In this document: piece after piece, positions 7,721 to 15,494 of the stretch
How positions within the stretch are numbered: position 1 is the first letter of the stretch
Layout: the number at the start of each line of letters is the position of its first letter
NCBI GenBank assembly: GCA_030605515.1
Contig: JAUWIE010000032.1
Span: 1-20,534, forward strand
Origin: Thermoplasmatota archaeon
Lineage (GTDB): Archaea; Thermoplasmatota; E2; DHVEG-1
Length of the DNA stretch: 20,534 nt
Reading direction: 5' to 3'
Translations under genes and position numbers: made by a program
The notes under the pieces: generated by a model
Seen by the model: only the letters and a program-made list of their open reading frames with translations
Told to the model about the DNA's origin: nothing
Databases searched by the model: none

Positions 7721-9766
7721 ATGCCCTCTCGAGACGACTTCAAATCATTTATTCCAGCAAAGAAGACTATACCAGAATTAACATTAAAAGCAGTTGCAAT
7801 CGGGGCACTCCTTGCAATTATACTTGGTGCTGCAAATGCTTATCTTGGACTTTATGCTGGAATGACTGTTTCAGCTGTGATTCCTGGAGCAGTGATGGCT
7901 TTTGCTCTTCTAAAACCTTTTAAAGGAACAATTTTAGAGGTAAATATTAGTATGATGGGAGCTGCTGCAGGCGAAGCTCTTGCCGCAGGGGTAATATTTA
8001 CTATTCCTGCTCTTGTTATATTAAAGACTTGGACTGAAATACAATATGTCGAAACAACTGTTATTGCATTACTTGGTGGAATGATAGGAGTGCTATGGAT
8101 GGTTCCATTAAGACGTGCACTTGTTATAAAAACAGATTTACCATTCCCTGAAGGAATAGCTGTTGCAGCTGTTCTTACAACAACTGTTGGTTATGAAGAA
8201 GAATCAACTAAAACAAAAAAAGACGCTTCTGCAGGGATATGGCTTGTCGTAGGTGTACTTATTGCTGCAATTTTTAAATTCAGTCAAGTATCATTAAAAT
8301 TAGTTGGCGGTGTGATTCATGGTATAATTAACATCGGCAAATATAATATCGGAGGAGGAGAAAAATCTGGTTATATGTACGGTGGAGTTGCTACATCACC
8401 TGCACTACTAGGTGTAGGCTGGATCATTGGTCCACGTATATCATCTTTTGTTTTTGTAGGGGGGCTTCTTGGATGGGTTATTCTTGCGCCTCTTATTGCA
8501 CTTGCAATGGGTCTTCCAACTCCAAATCTAGCTGATCCTGAAATATATAAAGAGGTACTTCAACTAGGAAATGGTAATTTAGATATTGGAACGCGAATAT
8601 GGGGTTTTTTCCAAATTTGGGGTAATTATATTCGTTACATTGGCGTCGGTGCAATGGTTGTCGGCGGTCTTTATACTATCTTTAAACTTCGAGCCAATCT
8701 TGCTAGTGGGATCAAAGAAGCAATTGTTGGGATTAAAGGTGGACAAATTGCAGCTAAAGAAAGGACAGATCAAGATATGAACTTTAAAAGAGTTTTCCTT
8801 ATGATCGCAGTTCTTACAATTCCTGTATTTATTGTCTATGGTATGATATCAGAAATGTGGGCTGTTTCTGCATTCATGTCAGTTTTTGCAATCCTCTTTG
8901 CATTTATTGCAAGTGCAATTGCAGGATATATGGCTGCATTACTTGGGTCATCTAACAACCCTATATCTGGTGTAACCGTATCGGTTCTTCTTATTACTTG
9001 TTTAATATTACTTGGGTTTGGAGTTAGTGGCGCTGGTGCATTTGGTATTGCGATACTTATTGCAGCTGTTATCTGTTGTGCAGCAGCAATATCAGGAGAT
9101 GTTCTTCAGTCTATGGCCTGTGGTCGTATGATTGGTGCAACTCCAAGGAAACAACAGATCGCAGAAATGATTGGAGTACTAGCAGCAGCACCATTTTTAG
9201 CAATTGTTATACAAGCACTTGATCAAGCATATAAAATAGGTAGCCCTGACCTTCCAGCACCTCAATCCTTCCTTATGGCCGGTATTGTAAAAGGTGTTTT
9301 AGGAGGAGATATGGTATGGCCTTTTGTAATTGCAGGAATGGTTCTAGCAATTGTATTAATTCTTATTGACCTACCAGTATTACCAGTAGCTATTGGAATT
9401 TACTTACCATTTACACTTGCAGTGCCTATCTTTGCGGGAGGTATTGTAAGACATGTTACAAATAGATCTATTGCAAAGAAATTTAGCGGCGATGAAGAGG
9501 AAGAAGCATCTGACTGGGAGTTAGCAATCAAGCAAAAAGATGTAAAACCCAAGGAAAAGGTAGTTAGAACAGGACTTTTACTAACCGCAGGGCTAATAGC
9601 AGGTGAAGCACTCATGGGAGTTGTCGTTGCATTCATAATAATAGGTGGCATAGATCTCCATATCTTTGATTTCCCGCCAATGTTACCTGCACTACTAATA
9701 TGGATCTTTGTTGCTATACTTCTTGCATATATACCACTGAGGGAGCTCTTTGTTAACAAAGAATAA
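7721..9766 (+). CDS. OPT-family oligopeptide transporter
   Basis: A 681-residue polytopic membrane protein of the OPT family, which imports small peptides (and, in the YSL branch, metal chelates) by cation symport. About fourteen hydrophobic segments are visible. Family hallmarks include an N-terminal A-N-A-Y-L-G-L-Y-A-G-M-T-V-S stretch, the P-F-P-E-G-I-A region, and S-N-N-P-I-S-G-V-T near residue 412. A charged loop at about 585-620 precedes the last two or three segments. Length is typical. The 3' end overlaps the PqqD-like gene by 17 bp, so the two are probably one transcript. With the secreted C25 peptidase upstream, peptide import is the more likely role, but the substrate cannot be read from the sequence. 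Confidence 0.93.
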   Translation: MPSRDDFKSFIPAKKTIPELTLKAVAIGALLAIILGAANAYLGLYAGMTVSAVIPGAVMAFALLKPFKGTILEVNISMMGAAAGEALAAGVIFTIPALVILKTWTEIQYVETTVIALLGGMIGVLWMVPLRRALVIKTDLPFPEGIAVAAVLTTTVGYEEESTKTKKDASAGIWLVVGVLIAAIFKFSQVSLKLVGGVIHGIINIGKYNIGGGEKSGYMYGGVATSPALLGVGWIIGPRISSFVFVGGLLGWVILAPLIALAMGLPTPNLADPEIYKEVLQLGNGNLDIGTRIWGFFQIWGNYIRYIGVGAMVVGGLYTIFKLRANLASGIKEAIVGIKGGQIAAKERTDQDMNFKRVFLMIAVLTIPVFIVYGMISEMWAVSAFMSVFAILFAFIASAIAGYMAALLGSSNNPISGVTVSVLLITCLILLGFGVSGAGAFGIAILIAAVICCAAAISGDVLQSMACGRMIGATPRKQQIAEMIGVLAAAPFLAIVIQALDQAYKIGSPDLPAPQSFLMAGIVKGVLGGDMVWPFVIAGMVLAIVLILIDLPVLPVAIGIYLPFTLAVPIFAGGIVRHVTNRSIAKKFSGDEEEEASDWELAIKQKDVKPKEKVVRTGLLLTAGLIAGEALMGVVVAFIIIGGIDLHIFDFPPMLPALLIWIFVAILLAYIPLRELFVNKE

Positions 9767-10112
9767 TAAAACACAATATCATAAGCCAACGGTTGATGAA
9801 TTCCTAAAGTACAGACCAAAACAACAAGATTTCGAATGGTCAACAAATAAAGAAGGACTTGTCAGAATAAAAGTACCGAAGTTTAAAAGAAACTTCGGTA
9901 AAACCTTTTGTAGAATTATACATAAGAACGATTCTTTTACTGCGAATCTTGATGAATTAGGATCTATTGTTTGGAAATGTTGCAATGGAAAAAACACAGT
10001 GAAAAAAATCCTTGAAAAAATAAAAAAGGAATTTCCTAAAGAAGATAACATAGATCAACGTCTTTTTTTATTCATACAACAAATGAGCGGTTTAAACTAC
10101 ATTGATTTTTAA
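9750..10112 (+). CDS. PqqD-like domain protein, TTG start, overlapping the OPT gene
   Basis: A 120-residue cytosolic protein. Residues about 50-118 match the PqqD fold: an N-L-D-E-L-G-S-I-V-W-K motif, then C-N-G-K-N-T-V, then a helix and a C-terminal helix ending near a Gly. PqqD proteins bind leader peptides of ribosomally made modified peptides and hand them to radical SAM enzymes, but many stand-alone archaeal copies have no known partner. No radical SAM gene or precursor peptide is recognisable here. There is no in-frame ATG before residue 100, so TTG at 9750 with GGGAG at 9741-9745 is the likely start. The overlap with the OPT gene suggests a role linked to transport, but none is established. 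Confidence 0.8.
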   Translation: MLTKNNKTQYHKPTVDEFLKYRPKQQDFEWSTNKEGLVRIKVPKFKRNFGKTFCRIIHKNDSFTANLDELGSIVWKCCNGKNTVKKILEKIKKEFPKEDNIDQRLFLFIQQMSGLNYIDF

Positions 10113-10203
10113 ATCATACTCAAAAAAATCTTTTTATTTCAAAAATATTAAAGACTACAATTGAATCCTTTATTGATAAAAAATCTTTCTCGAAGGAAAT
10201 AAC

Positions 10204-10623
10204 ATGAAAGAACCATATGAAATAATTGATCATACGGCCGATATAGGAATAAGAGCTTTCGGTAAAAACATTTCAGAGGCTTTCGAAAACGCAGCTAAAG
10301 GCATGTTTGACATTATTACAGATGAATCTGAAATTGAGAATATAGGGCAATATGATATTGTACTAGAAGCGCCTGATCTTGAACAGTTATTGGTTGATTG
10401 GTTATCTGAACTTCTTTTCTTAAATACATCAAAGAACATTGTTTTTAGTTTCTTTAAGGTAGAAATTGATGATAAGGAAAACAGGTTAAAAGGACGTGTT
10501 TTCGGTGATAAATATAGTATCTCAAAGCATAAGATTGGTACAGAAATAAAAGCAGTGACTTATCATATGTTAGAAGTAAGAAATAAAAGACCGTATCATG
10601 TGCAAGTTCTTTTTGATATATGA
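10204..10623 (+). CDS. Archease (RtcB tRNA-ligase activator)
   Basis: A 139-residue archease. It begins with the family motif D-H-T-A-D-I-G-I, which carries a metal-binding Asp, followed by the N-A-A-K-G-M-F helix. The C-terminal K-A-V-T-Y-H-M-L-E-V strand and the closing V-L-F-D-I are also family signatures. Archease activates the RtcB RNA ligase by promoting guanylylation in tRNA splicing and RNA repair. RtcB is not in this window. The ATG has an AAGGA ribosome binding site about eight bases upstream, and T-rich sequence just before suggests its own promoter. Confidence 0.96.
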   Translation: MKEPYEIIDHTADIGIRAFGKNISEAFENAAKGMFDIITDESEIENIGQYDIVLEAPDLEQLLVDWLSELLFLNTSKNIVFSFFKVEIDDKENRLKGRVFGDKYSISKHKIGTEIKAVTYHMLEVRNKRPYHVQVLFDI

Positions 10624-10630
10624 AAACCAA

Positions 10631-10675
10631 TAAGACTTTGTCTTAAAACTAATAGTTTCATCAATCCCCTGTTTT
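10631..10675 (+). terminator. Two small hairpins and T-run after archease
   Basis: TAAGAC-TTT-GTCTTA (10631-10645) is a perfect 6-bp stem. It is directly followed by AAACT-AAT-AGTTT (10646-10658), a 5-bp stem, and a T-run at 10671-10675. Together they fit a terminator for the archease gene, although archaeal termination needs only the T-run. Confidence 0.4.
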
Positions 10676-10686
10676 TATTTAAATAG
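10674..10686 (+). promoter_or_regulatory. TATA-like box upstream of the GC-rich hairpin
   Basis: An AT-rich box at 10674-10686 would place a plus-strand start at about 10705, fourteen bases before the GC-rich hairpin at 10719-10779. The downstream DUF1858 gene has its own nearer TATA box, so this box would serve a separate RNA. Confidence 0.35.
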
Positions 10687-10704
10687 CTGCAACTACGTTT
10701 TCAT

Positions 10705-10790
10705 TTTTAGCGTTCTTTGACCGGACGGCACCTTCATTTGATTCTTCTTTTATTCTCCTCCTGGAATCTCCGTCCGGTTCTCCTCACACA
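10705..10790 (+). ncRNA. Candidate structured small RNA with a GC-rich stem
   Basis: GACCGGACGG (10719-10728) pairs with the inverted copy at 10770-10779: nine Watson-Crick pairs plus one G-U. Inside it, GATTCT (10740-10745) pairs with GGAATC (10763-10768), again with one G-U. Both wobble pairs become A-C mismatches if the other strand is transcribed, so the plus strand is favoured. The loop is pyrimidine-rich (CTCCTCCT). The GC-rich block stands out in AT-rich intergenic DNA. It does not match tRNA, H/ACA or C/D box RNA patterns. Ends are estimates. It could instead be a mobile remnant or a protein-binding site. Confidence 0.4.
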
Positions 10791-10824
10791 AACAAATTGT
10801 ACATGATAAATATTATATGGAACA

Positions 10825-10836
10825 TTTTTATATCGG
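10825..10836 (+). promoter_or_regulatory. TATA box of the DUF1858 gene
   Basis: A TTTTTATATC stretch lies about 30 bp before the ATG at 10861. It would give a transcript with almost no leader, although AGGTGA just before the ATG is a usable ribosome binding site. Confidence 0.45.
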
Positions 10837-10860
10837 AAGTTAAACAAGTAGGTGAAAGTA

Positions 10861-11070
10861 ATGGCTGAAAATAAAATTACAGAAGATATGAACATAAGAG
10901 AGGTTATTGAGAAATATCCTGAGGTTGTACCAGTTTTTACTAAATACAATATGGGATGTATTGGATGTATTGCCTCATCTTTTGAAAAGATTACTGATAT
11001 TGCAGCAGTTCATGGTATTGATGTTAAAGCATTTGTAAAAGAGCTTAACGTAGCATTACAAAGCAGTTAA
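10861..11070 (+). CDS. DUF1858 small disulfide/cysteine-pair protein
   Basis: A 69-residue protein of the DUF1858 family. Its hallmark is a C-I-G-C motif inside N-M-G-C-I-G-C-I-A-S, followed by a helix and the G-I-D-V-K-A-F-V-K-E-L-N ending. Such domains occur alone or fused to hybrid-cluster or other redox proteins, and the Cys pair is thought to be redox-active or metal-binding. A GTG at 10852 is in frame, but the ATG at 10861 is preferred because AGGTGA sits directly before it at normal spacing. It is monocistronic and converges on the ECF operon. No redox partner gene is adjacent, so its role is unknown. Confidence 0.85.
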   Translation: MAENKITEDMNIREVIEKYPEVVPVFTKYNMGCIGCIASSFEKITDIAAVHGIDVKAFVKELNVALQSS

Positions 11071-11137
11071 AATTATAGATAACTTTTTAATTACTAGTTC
11101 TCCATGTGTTATTCCCTTAAGTGTCAAATGAATATTT

Positions 11138-11860
11138 TCAGTTTTTGGTTGATTTGCTAGTTTGTAGATGCGGTGAATATTCAACATGGAATCGATGCTT
11201 GTATCGATTTAGTATCATAATGGTTTTTTCTCCCAGCAATACAAGAAATACTGCATTTCCCAAAGCATGCAGGGTATCAAACCACACACTGTTTACCATC
11301 ATAAAGAGAAATGTGGAGAAAGAATGAGGATAAATATACAACATCCAGTACCATAGATTCATAATCCATCCAAAGAGATAACCCCATATTACTCCAAAGA
11401 TAACTAAACCTACACCTTTGATTTTGAGTTTTGGAAGTACCGAAGCTGTAGCTCCAACTGCACCCCATGCAAACATTTGAAAAATCGTCCATGGTCCTTG
11501 ACCTAAAAATATATTGGAAACAAGGGCAGTAGTGGCACCTACCATAAAACCTGCAACTGGACCGAAAACATAACCTGTGCAAATAATTATATATGTACAA
11601 GGTTGGACACCAGGAATAGCTGCAAAAGGGACCCGTGAAACAGCTGAAAAACCACTTAGTATTGCCACGAGGGAAATCTCCTTTGAAGTCATTTTCCCTC
11701 GTTCAAACTGGAGAAACATGATAAAAACAGTAAAAATCATCATCACTAGGGCAAATATTCCCCAATGTTCAGAAAGATCAACGATGAAAATGAGCGAAAA
11801 AATAATACATGCAGCAAGGCAAGCTAATAACAAAGCAACAATAGTATAAGTCTTTTTCAT
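11138..11860 (-). CDS. ECF transporter S component (substrate-binding membrane subunit)
   Basis: A 240-residue membrane protein with about six hydrophobic segments. It carries the S-component signature P-C-T-Y-I-I-I-C-T-G-Y-V-F-G-P-V-A-G-F, then G-Q-G-P-W-T-I-F-Q-M-F-A-W-G. S components bind one vitamin or metal ligand and dock on the EcfT-ATPase module. It is the last gene of the ECF operon. Its ATG overlaps the ATPase stop as ATGA, with a GGGG ribosome binding site upstream. The substrate is not readable directly, but the DUF4430 gene in the operon points to a corrinoid. The tail of about 25 polar residues after the last membrane segment is longer than usual. Confidence 0.85.
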   Translation of the reverse strand: MKKTYTIVALLLACLAACIIFSLIFIVDLSEHWGIFALVMMIFTVFIMFLQFERGKMTSKEISLVAILSGFSAVSRVPFAAIPGVQPCTYIIICTGYVFGPVAGFMVGATTALVSNIFLGQGPWTIFQMFAWGAVGATASVLPKLKIKGVGLVIFGVIWGYLFGWIMNLWYWMLYIYPHSFSTFLFMMVNSVWFDTLHALGNAVFLVLLGEKTIMILNRYKHRFHVEYSPHLQTSKSTKN

Positions 11861-13533
11861 GAGAAACCCCGCATTAGCTCATTTACAGTTAATAAATCTC
11901 CAGGTATTCCATATTTAGTAAATGGCTGGATAAGACGATTGATCTGCGGAGAGAAATGAAGGGAATTAGAAAGCACTTGATGTTTTTCACTATCTGCAAT
12001 GATTTTTCCTTCACTCACAAGAACAACTCGTTCTCCAAACTCAGCAATAAGTTCGATATCATGACTGATAAGGAGTATCGAACCCCCATTTCTTTTATAT
12101 TCAATAATGTACTCCATTAGGTTTTTCTTTAATCCATAGTTGAGTCCTCTTGTCGGCTCGTCGAGTATTAAGAGTTTTGGTTGTGCAGCTAGAATAGATG
12201 CTAATGCGACACGTTGTTTTTCACCAGAGCTGAGAGACCGAGGATAGGCTTTCCGGCAATGATCAAGATTAAACTGATGAAGCATTTTATCAAGTGAACT
12301 TTCAATTAATTTTGATGAAAAACCCAAATTGTTCATCATAAGGGTGATTTCTTCTTCTACTGTATCTGCAAACAGGTGAACATTTGGATCTTGAAATACA
12401 TATCCAACAAACTTAGCAAGGTGTTCAACAGGGGTATTTTTTGTGTTTAATCCATTTATCGTAATCATTCCCTTAGATGGCCTTAGCAATCCATTTAACA
12501 ATTTGGCAAAGGTGGTTTTACCGGATGCATTTCTTCCAACAAGAGCAATGAATTCCCCCTGGCAGATATCAAGACTAATATCTCTAATAGCAGTTGGTCC
12601 ATCTGGGTATTTATACCAGAGTTTACGGACTTTAACAATAGGCTTGCCTAGGTTACCATTTACATGAGATTCAGATAGCTCTCTTACTTTCCATTTATTC
12701 TGTTTAAAAATAGGGGTAAAAAACTGCCGTCCTTCTTTGATAGTAAGCGGAATCCGGGCATCTTGTTTCTTCTGTTTCAATCCTAACCCTAATCGCGCTA
12801 TTGGAGGAACGCCTATTCCAGATGATGTATTTTGAGATACCTCCACCCATCCCCTAGGAAGACCATCATAATTTATCATCCCCTCCTTCATCACTATCAA
12901 ACGATCCACTGATTGGAGAACTCTATCGATTCTATGTTCAACAAGAATAACAGTCAATCCTAGTTCTTGATTAAGACGTTGGACGATCTGAATTACTTCT
13001 TCGGCCCCCTTTGGATCTAACTCAGAGGTGGGTTCATCGAGCACAAGAACCTCAGGATGCAAAACTAAAACAGATGCTATCGTGGTTTTCTGTTTCTCCC
13101 CCCCAGAGAGTGTTGATAACAGGCGATTACGCAGGTGATCGATACCTACCATATCTAGGACTTCTTCGATTCTCTTTGCTATAATAGTATTTGAAAAACC
13201 AAGATTTTCAAGACCAAATGCAATTTCCTTCTCCACATCCATTGCAACAAGTTGATTTTCCGGGTCTTGAAATACCATGCCAACTTTTTTTGCCATAATA
13301 TTGGTTGGAGTATGTATTGAATCGAGATCTTGAACCTTAACTTCTCCATGTATTTTTCCACCATAAAAAGAAGGAATCAATCCGTTGATACATCGGCAGA
13401 GTGTGGATTTCCCACATCCAGATGGACCGGTTATAAGTACAAACTCTGAATCCTCAATTTTCAATGATATATTTTTCAAAGCAAGTTTATCGGTTTCTGC
13501 ATATGAAAACGTTAAATCATTTATCTTAATCAA
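11857..13533 (-). CDS. ecfA: Fused double ECF ATPase (EcfA1-EcfA2 in one chain)
   Basis: The energising subunit contains two complete ABC ATPase domains in a single chain of about 558 residues. The first has Walker A G-P-S-G-C-G-K-S-T (about 36-44), signature L-S-G-G-E-K-Q (about 142-148) and Walker B V-L-D-E-P. The second has Walker A G-R-N-A-S-G-K-T-T (about 333-341), signature L-S-S-G-E-K-Q and L-I-L-D-E-P. Both halves look catalytically intact. The frame also opens at TTG 13539, but AAGGTG at 13546-13541 leaves only one base before it and seven before TTG 13533, so I prefer 13533. It overlaps EcfT upstream and the S component downstream. Fused ECF ATPases are known in archaea and some bacteria. 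Confidence 0.93.
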   Translation of the reverse strand: MIKINDLTFSYAETDKLALKNISLKIEDSEFVLITGPSGCGKSTLCRCINGLIPSFYGGKIHGEVKVQDLDSIHTPTNIMAKKVGMVFQDPENQLVAMDVEKEIAFGLENLGFSNTIIAKRIEEVLDMVGIDHLRNRLLSTLSGGEKQKTTIASVLVLHPEVLVLDEPTSELDPKGAEEVIQIVQRLNQELGLTVILVEHRIDRVLQSVDRLIVMKEGMINYDGLPRGWVEVSQNTSSGIGVPPIARLGLGLKQKKQDARIPLTIKEGRQFFTPIFKQNKWKVRELSESHVNGNLGKPIVKVRKLWYKYPDGPTAIRDISLDICQGEFIALVGRNASGKTTFAKLLNGLLRPSKGMITINGLNTKNTPVEHLAKFVGYVFQDPNVHLFADTVEEEITLMMNNLGFSSKLIESSLDKMLHQFNLDHCRKAYPRSLSSGEKQRVALASILAAQPKLLILDEPTRGLNYGLKKNLMEYIIEYKRNGGSILLISHDIELIAEFGERVVLVSEGKIIADSEKHQVLSNSLHFSPQINRLIQPFTKYGIPGDLLTVNELMRGFS

Positions 13534-14449
13534 GGTCAAACACCTTCTTTAAAGGCGAAAAAACAGCTGGTGCCAAAACGAAGAATATGAGAACTAAGGC
13601 TACGCTCATATATGAAACATTTATATAAATAGGATCAAGTGATGGATAATAGTTATAGGATCCGATATTAAACAACAACATCAAAAATAAAAAAACTAGA
13701 AATAGCGTTGAAAGCATGATAAAAAAATAGTCAGTTAATGTCGTTTCAATTTTTTTATATATTGTTCGTTTTGTATCAGAGCCAAATGCTCTTGATTCCA
13801 TGGCCTCTGCTGATTGAATCGCTCTTTCAAGAGAATTAGAAAGCAACGGTAAAATCAACACAGATCGCCTTTTTATCCTCTGTAAAAATTTCCCATCATT
13901 AAAATTATAGGCTCTTGTACGTAAAGAATCTGTCATAGTATCAACATCATTTAATAAGCATGGCATGAAACGGGTAGCAATTGCAGTGGTGAAAACAGTG
14001 CGATAAGGTAATTTGAACGCAAGAAATGTCTGTAGGAGATCATCAGGATTTATCGTTAATGTAACAATAGCAAATGCGGAGATTGTTGCTATCAAACGAA
14101 ATGACATCCCAATGCCAAATACAAGAGCTTCAAAAGTGATTTTTAGTTTACCTACTATTGGTATTTCGCTAGGTATAACATAGAGGATAGTCGAACCATA
14201 TTGACTGGCAAACATATTTATGACAATAATAAAAAAAGAAAGCCATAATGTGAGCTTCAAAAACGAAAACCACTCTTTCACAATCTTCCCAATTATGACA
14301 AATGGAACGGTGGAGAAAAATATCAATAGCAGAAGTATAGGGTCACTTATAATAATGCAGGCAAATAATATCCCAATTACCCATATGAGTTTACATGCAG
14401 GATGAAGCCTATGAATAACTGTTTCTTTGTTTTTATACGCAAATTTCAC
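13526..14449 (-). CDS. ecfT: EcfT transmembrane coupling subunit
   Basis: A 307-residue EcfT/CbiQ-family protein linking S component and ATPases. Hydrophobic segments lie near residues 20-55, 62-80, 110-135, 235-260 and 280-300. The cytoplasmic coupling helices carry the family's Arg-centred motifs, S-L-R-T-R-A-Y and A-M-E-S-R-A-F-G. The start is GTG at 14449, with GAGGTG about five bases upstream. The preceding gene's TAG overlaps this start by one base (TAGTG). The 3' end overlaps the ATPase start, so the operon is tightly coupled. Confidence 0.92.
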   Translation of the reverse strand: MKFAYKNKETVIHRLHPACKLIWVIGILFACIIISDPILLLLIFFSTVPFVIIGKIVKEWFSFLKLTLWLSFFIIVINMFASQYGSTILYVIPSEIPIVGKLKITFEALVFGIGMSFRLIATISAFAIVTLTINPDDLLQTFLAFKLPYRTVFTTAIATRFMPCLLNDVDTMTDSLRTRAYNFNDGKFLQRIKRRSVLILPLLSNSLERAIQSAEAMESRAFGSDTKRTIYKKIETTLTDYFFIMLSTLFLVFLFLMLLFNIGSYNYYPSLDPIYINVSYMSVALVLIFFVLAPAVFSPLKKVFDLD

Positions 14450-15471
14450 TATGGCACCTCAAAGATATTTCCATCGACGATTACAACGCTTATAGAATTT
14501 TTAATACCCTCAGGGTTATTTACAAGAGTCTCAACAGCTTCATCTACATCTTCTGCAGTAATTCCAGATACAACCCAAACAACATTTTCTCCATTCCAGT
14601 TCCCCTTAGAATTCCATGGGTTTTGAGTAGCTATAATGATACCACCGTGATCAAAAATTTGCTTTTCTTTGCTACTCTCAGTAAAAATCTTTATATCATT
14701 ACCATAAAACTCAATGAACCATCCAAGGTTATAAAAATCCTTATTAAGTTCATTTATCAATAAGTTATCATATTCTCCAATAAGAATAAGGTTGTTACCA
14801 CATTTTTCATTATTTGAAAGCTCCTCAAAAAGTTTTACTGATATAGAAACGCCGACATCATCGAGTGCTTGCTGTAACTCATATGCAGAATCCGAAAACT
14901 TTTTTGAGTAGACAATAACTGTATCTCTAACATTTCCCCTAAATCCATGTAGAAACGGTTCTGGGAAATCCCCAATAATAGCAGTCACCATTCGGTTTGA
15001 ACTCCAGTCATGAAAATCCCATCGTTCCACATCTCCAGGATAGAGAATATACTGCACTGCACTAATTGGTGATAGCATACCATTTATGTAATAGAACCAA
15101 CCTTTTTTTTCACCTTCTCCACCCATATTTTTTGATTTAACTCCATTTATAGATTCTACAAATCCACCTCCATAGATGCATGTTATATCAGCAACTTTGT
15201 TCAATGCATCCATTGCTGATTCTCCTTTTAAAACCTCAGCTTCTTTTGAGAACACAAGTGAATTACCAAAGTTCTCCGTTACTGTAATTTTCATAGTAAA
15301 AAACTGCTCATCTACTGGGTGAATTGAAATGTCATTGTTACTATTGCTTACGATTCCACTTTGGTTGTTTGCAGTTACAAATAATATTCCTATGAGGCCT
15401 ATGAACACGGCTGCTAGGATAATTTTTTTTGCAATATCTTTATAAGTACCGATCTTTTTATAGAACGACAA
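14449..15471 (-). CDS. DUF4430 (transcobalamin-C-terminal-like) membrane-anchored surface protein
   Basis: A 340-residue protein with an N-terminal membrane anchor (about 14-36). Residues 55-155 form a DUF4430 domain: M-K-I-T-V-T-E-N-F, then E-S-A-M-D-A-L-N, F-V-E-S-I-N-G-V-K, K-G-W-F-Y-Y-I-N-G and Y-P-G-D-V-E-R-W-D-F. This domain is related to the C-terminal domain of transcobalamin and intrinsic factor and is often found beside ECF transporters predicted for cobalamin. The second half has alternating strands and helices (V-I-V-Y-S-K-K, N-L-I-L-I-G, W-V-V-S-G) that resemble archaeal S-layer domains. The start is TTG at 15471 with AGGTG eight bases upstream. It is first in the ECF operon. Capture of a corrinoid outside the membrane is an inference. 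Confidence 0.82.
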   Translation of the reverse strand: MSFYKKIGTYKDIAKKIILAAVFIGLIGILFVTANNQSGIVSNSNNDISIHPVDEQFFTMKITVTENFGNSLVFSKEAEVLKGESAMDALNKVADITCIYGGGFVESINGVKSKNMGGEGEKKGWFYYINGMLSPISAVQYILYPGDVERWDFHDWSSNRMVTAIIGDFPEPFLHGFRGNVRDTVIVYSKKFSDSAYELQQALDDVGVSISVKLFEELSNNEKCGNNLILIGEYDNLLINELNKDFYNLGWFIEFYGNDIKIFTESSKEKQIFDHGGIIIATQNPWNSKGNWNGENVVWVVSGITAEDVDEAVETLVNNPEGIKNSISVVIVDGNIFEVP

Positions 15472-15494
15472 TAGTTACACCTATTACCTTTTTT

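Noticed and set aside
9400..9846. 148-codon minus-strand frame across the OPT-PqqD junction
   Set aside because: Antisense to two well-supported genes, with no domain or ribosome binding site I can see.
10719..10785. tRNA or H/ACA guide RNA at the GC-rich hairpin
   Set aside because: A GGTTC-like stretch exists, but there is no cloverleaf. No ACA box sits three bases after the stem on either strand.
10734..10949. 71-codon minus-strand frame across the hairpin and DUF1858 gene
   Set aside because: Overlaps the start of a conserved gene antisense and has no family resemblance.
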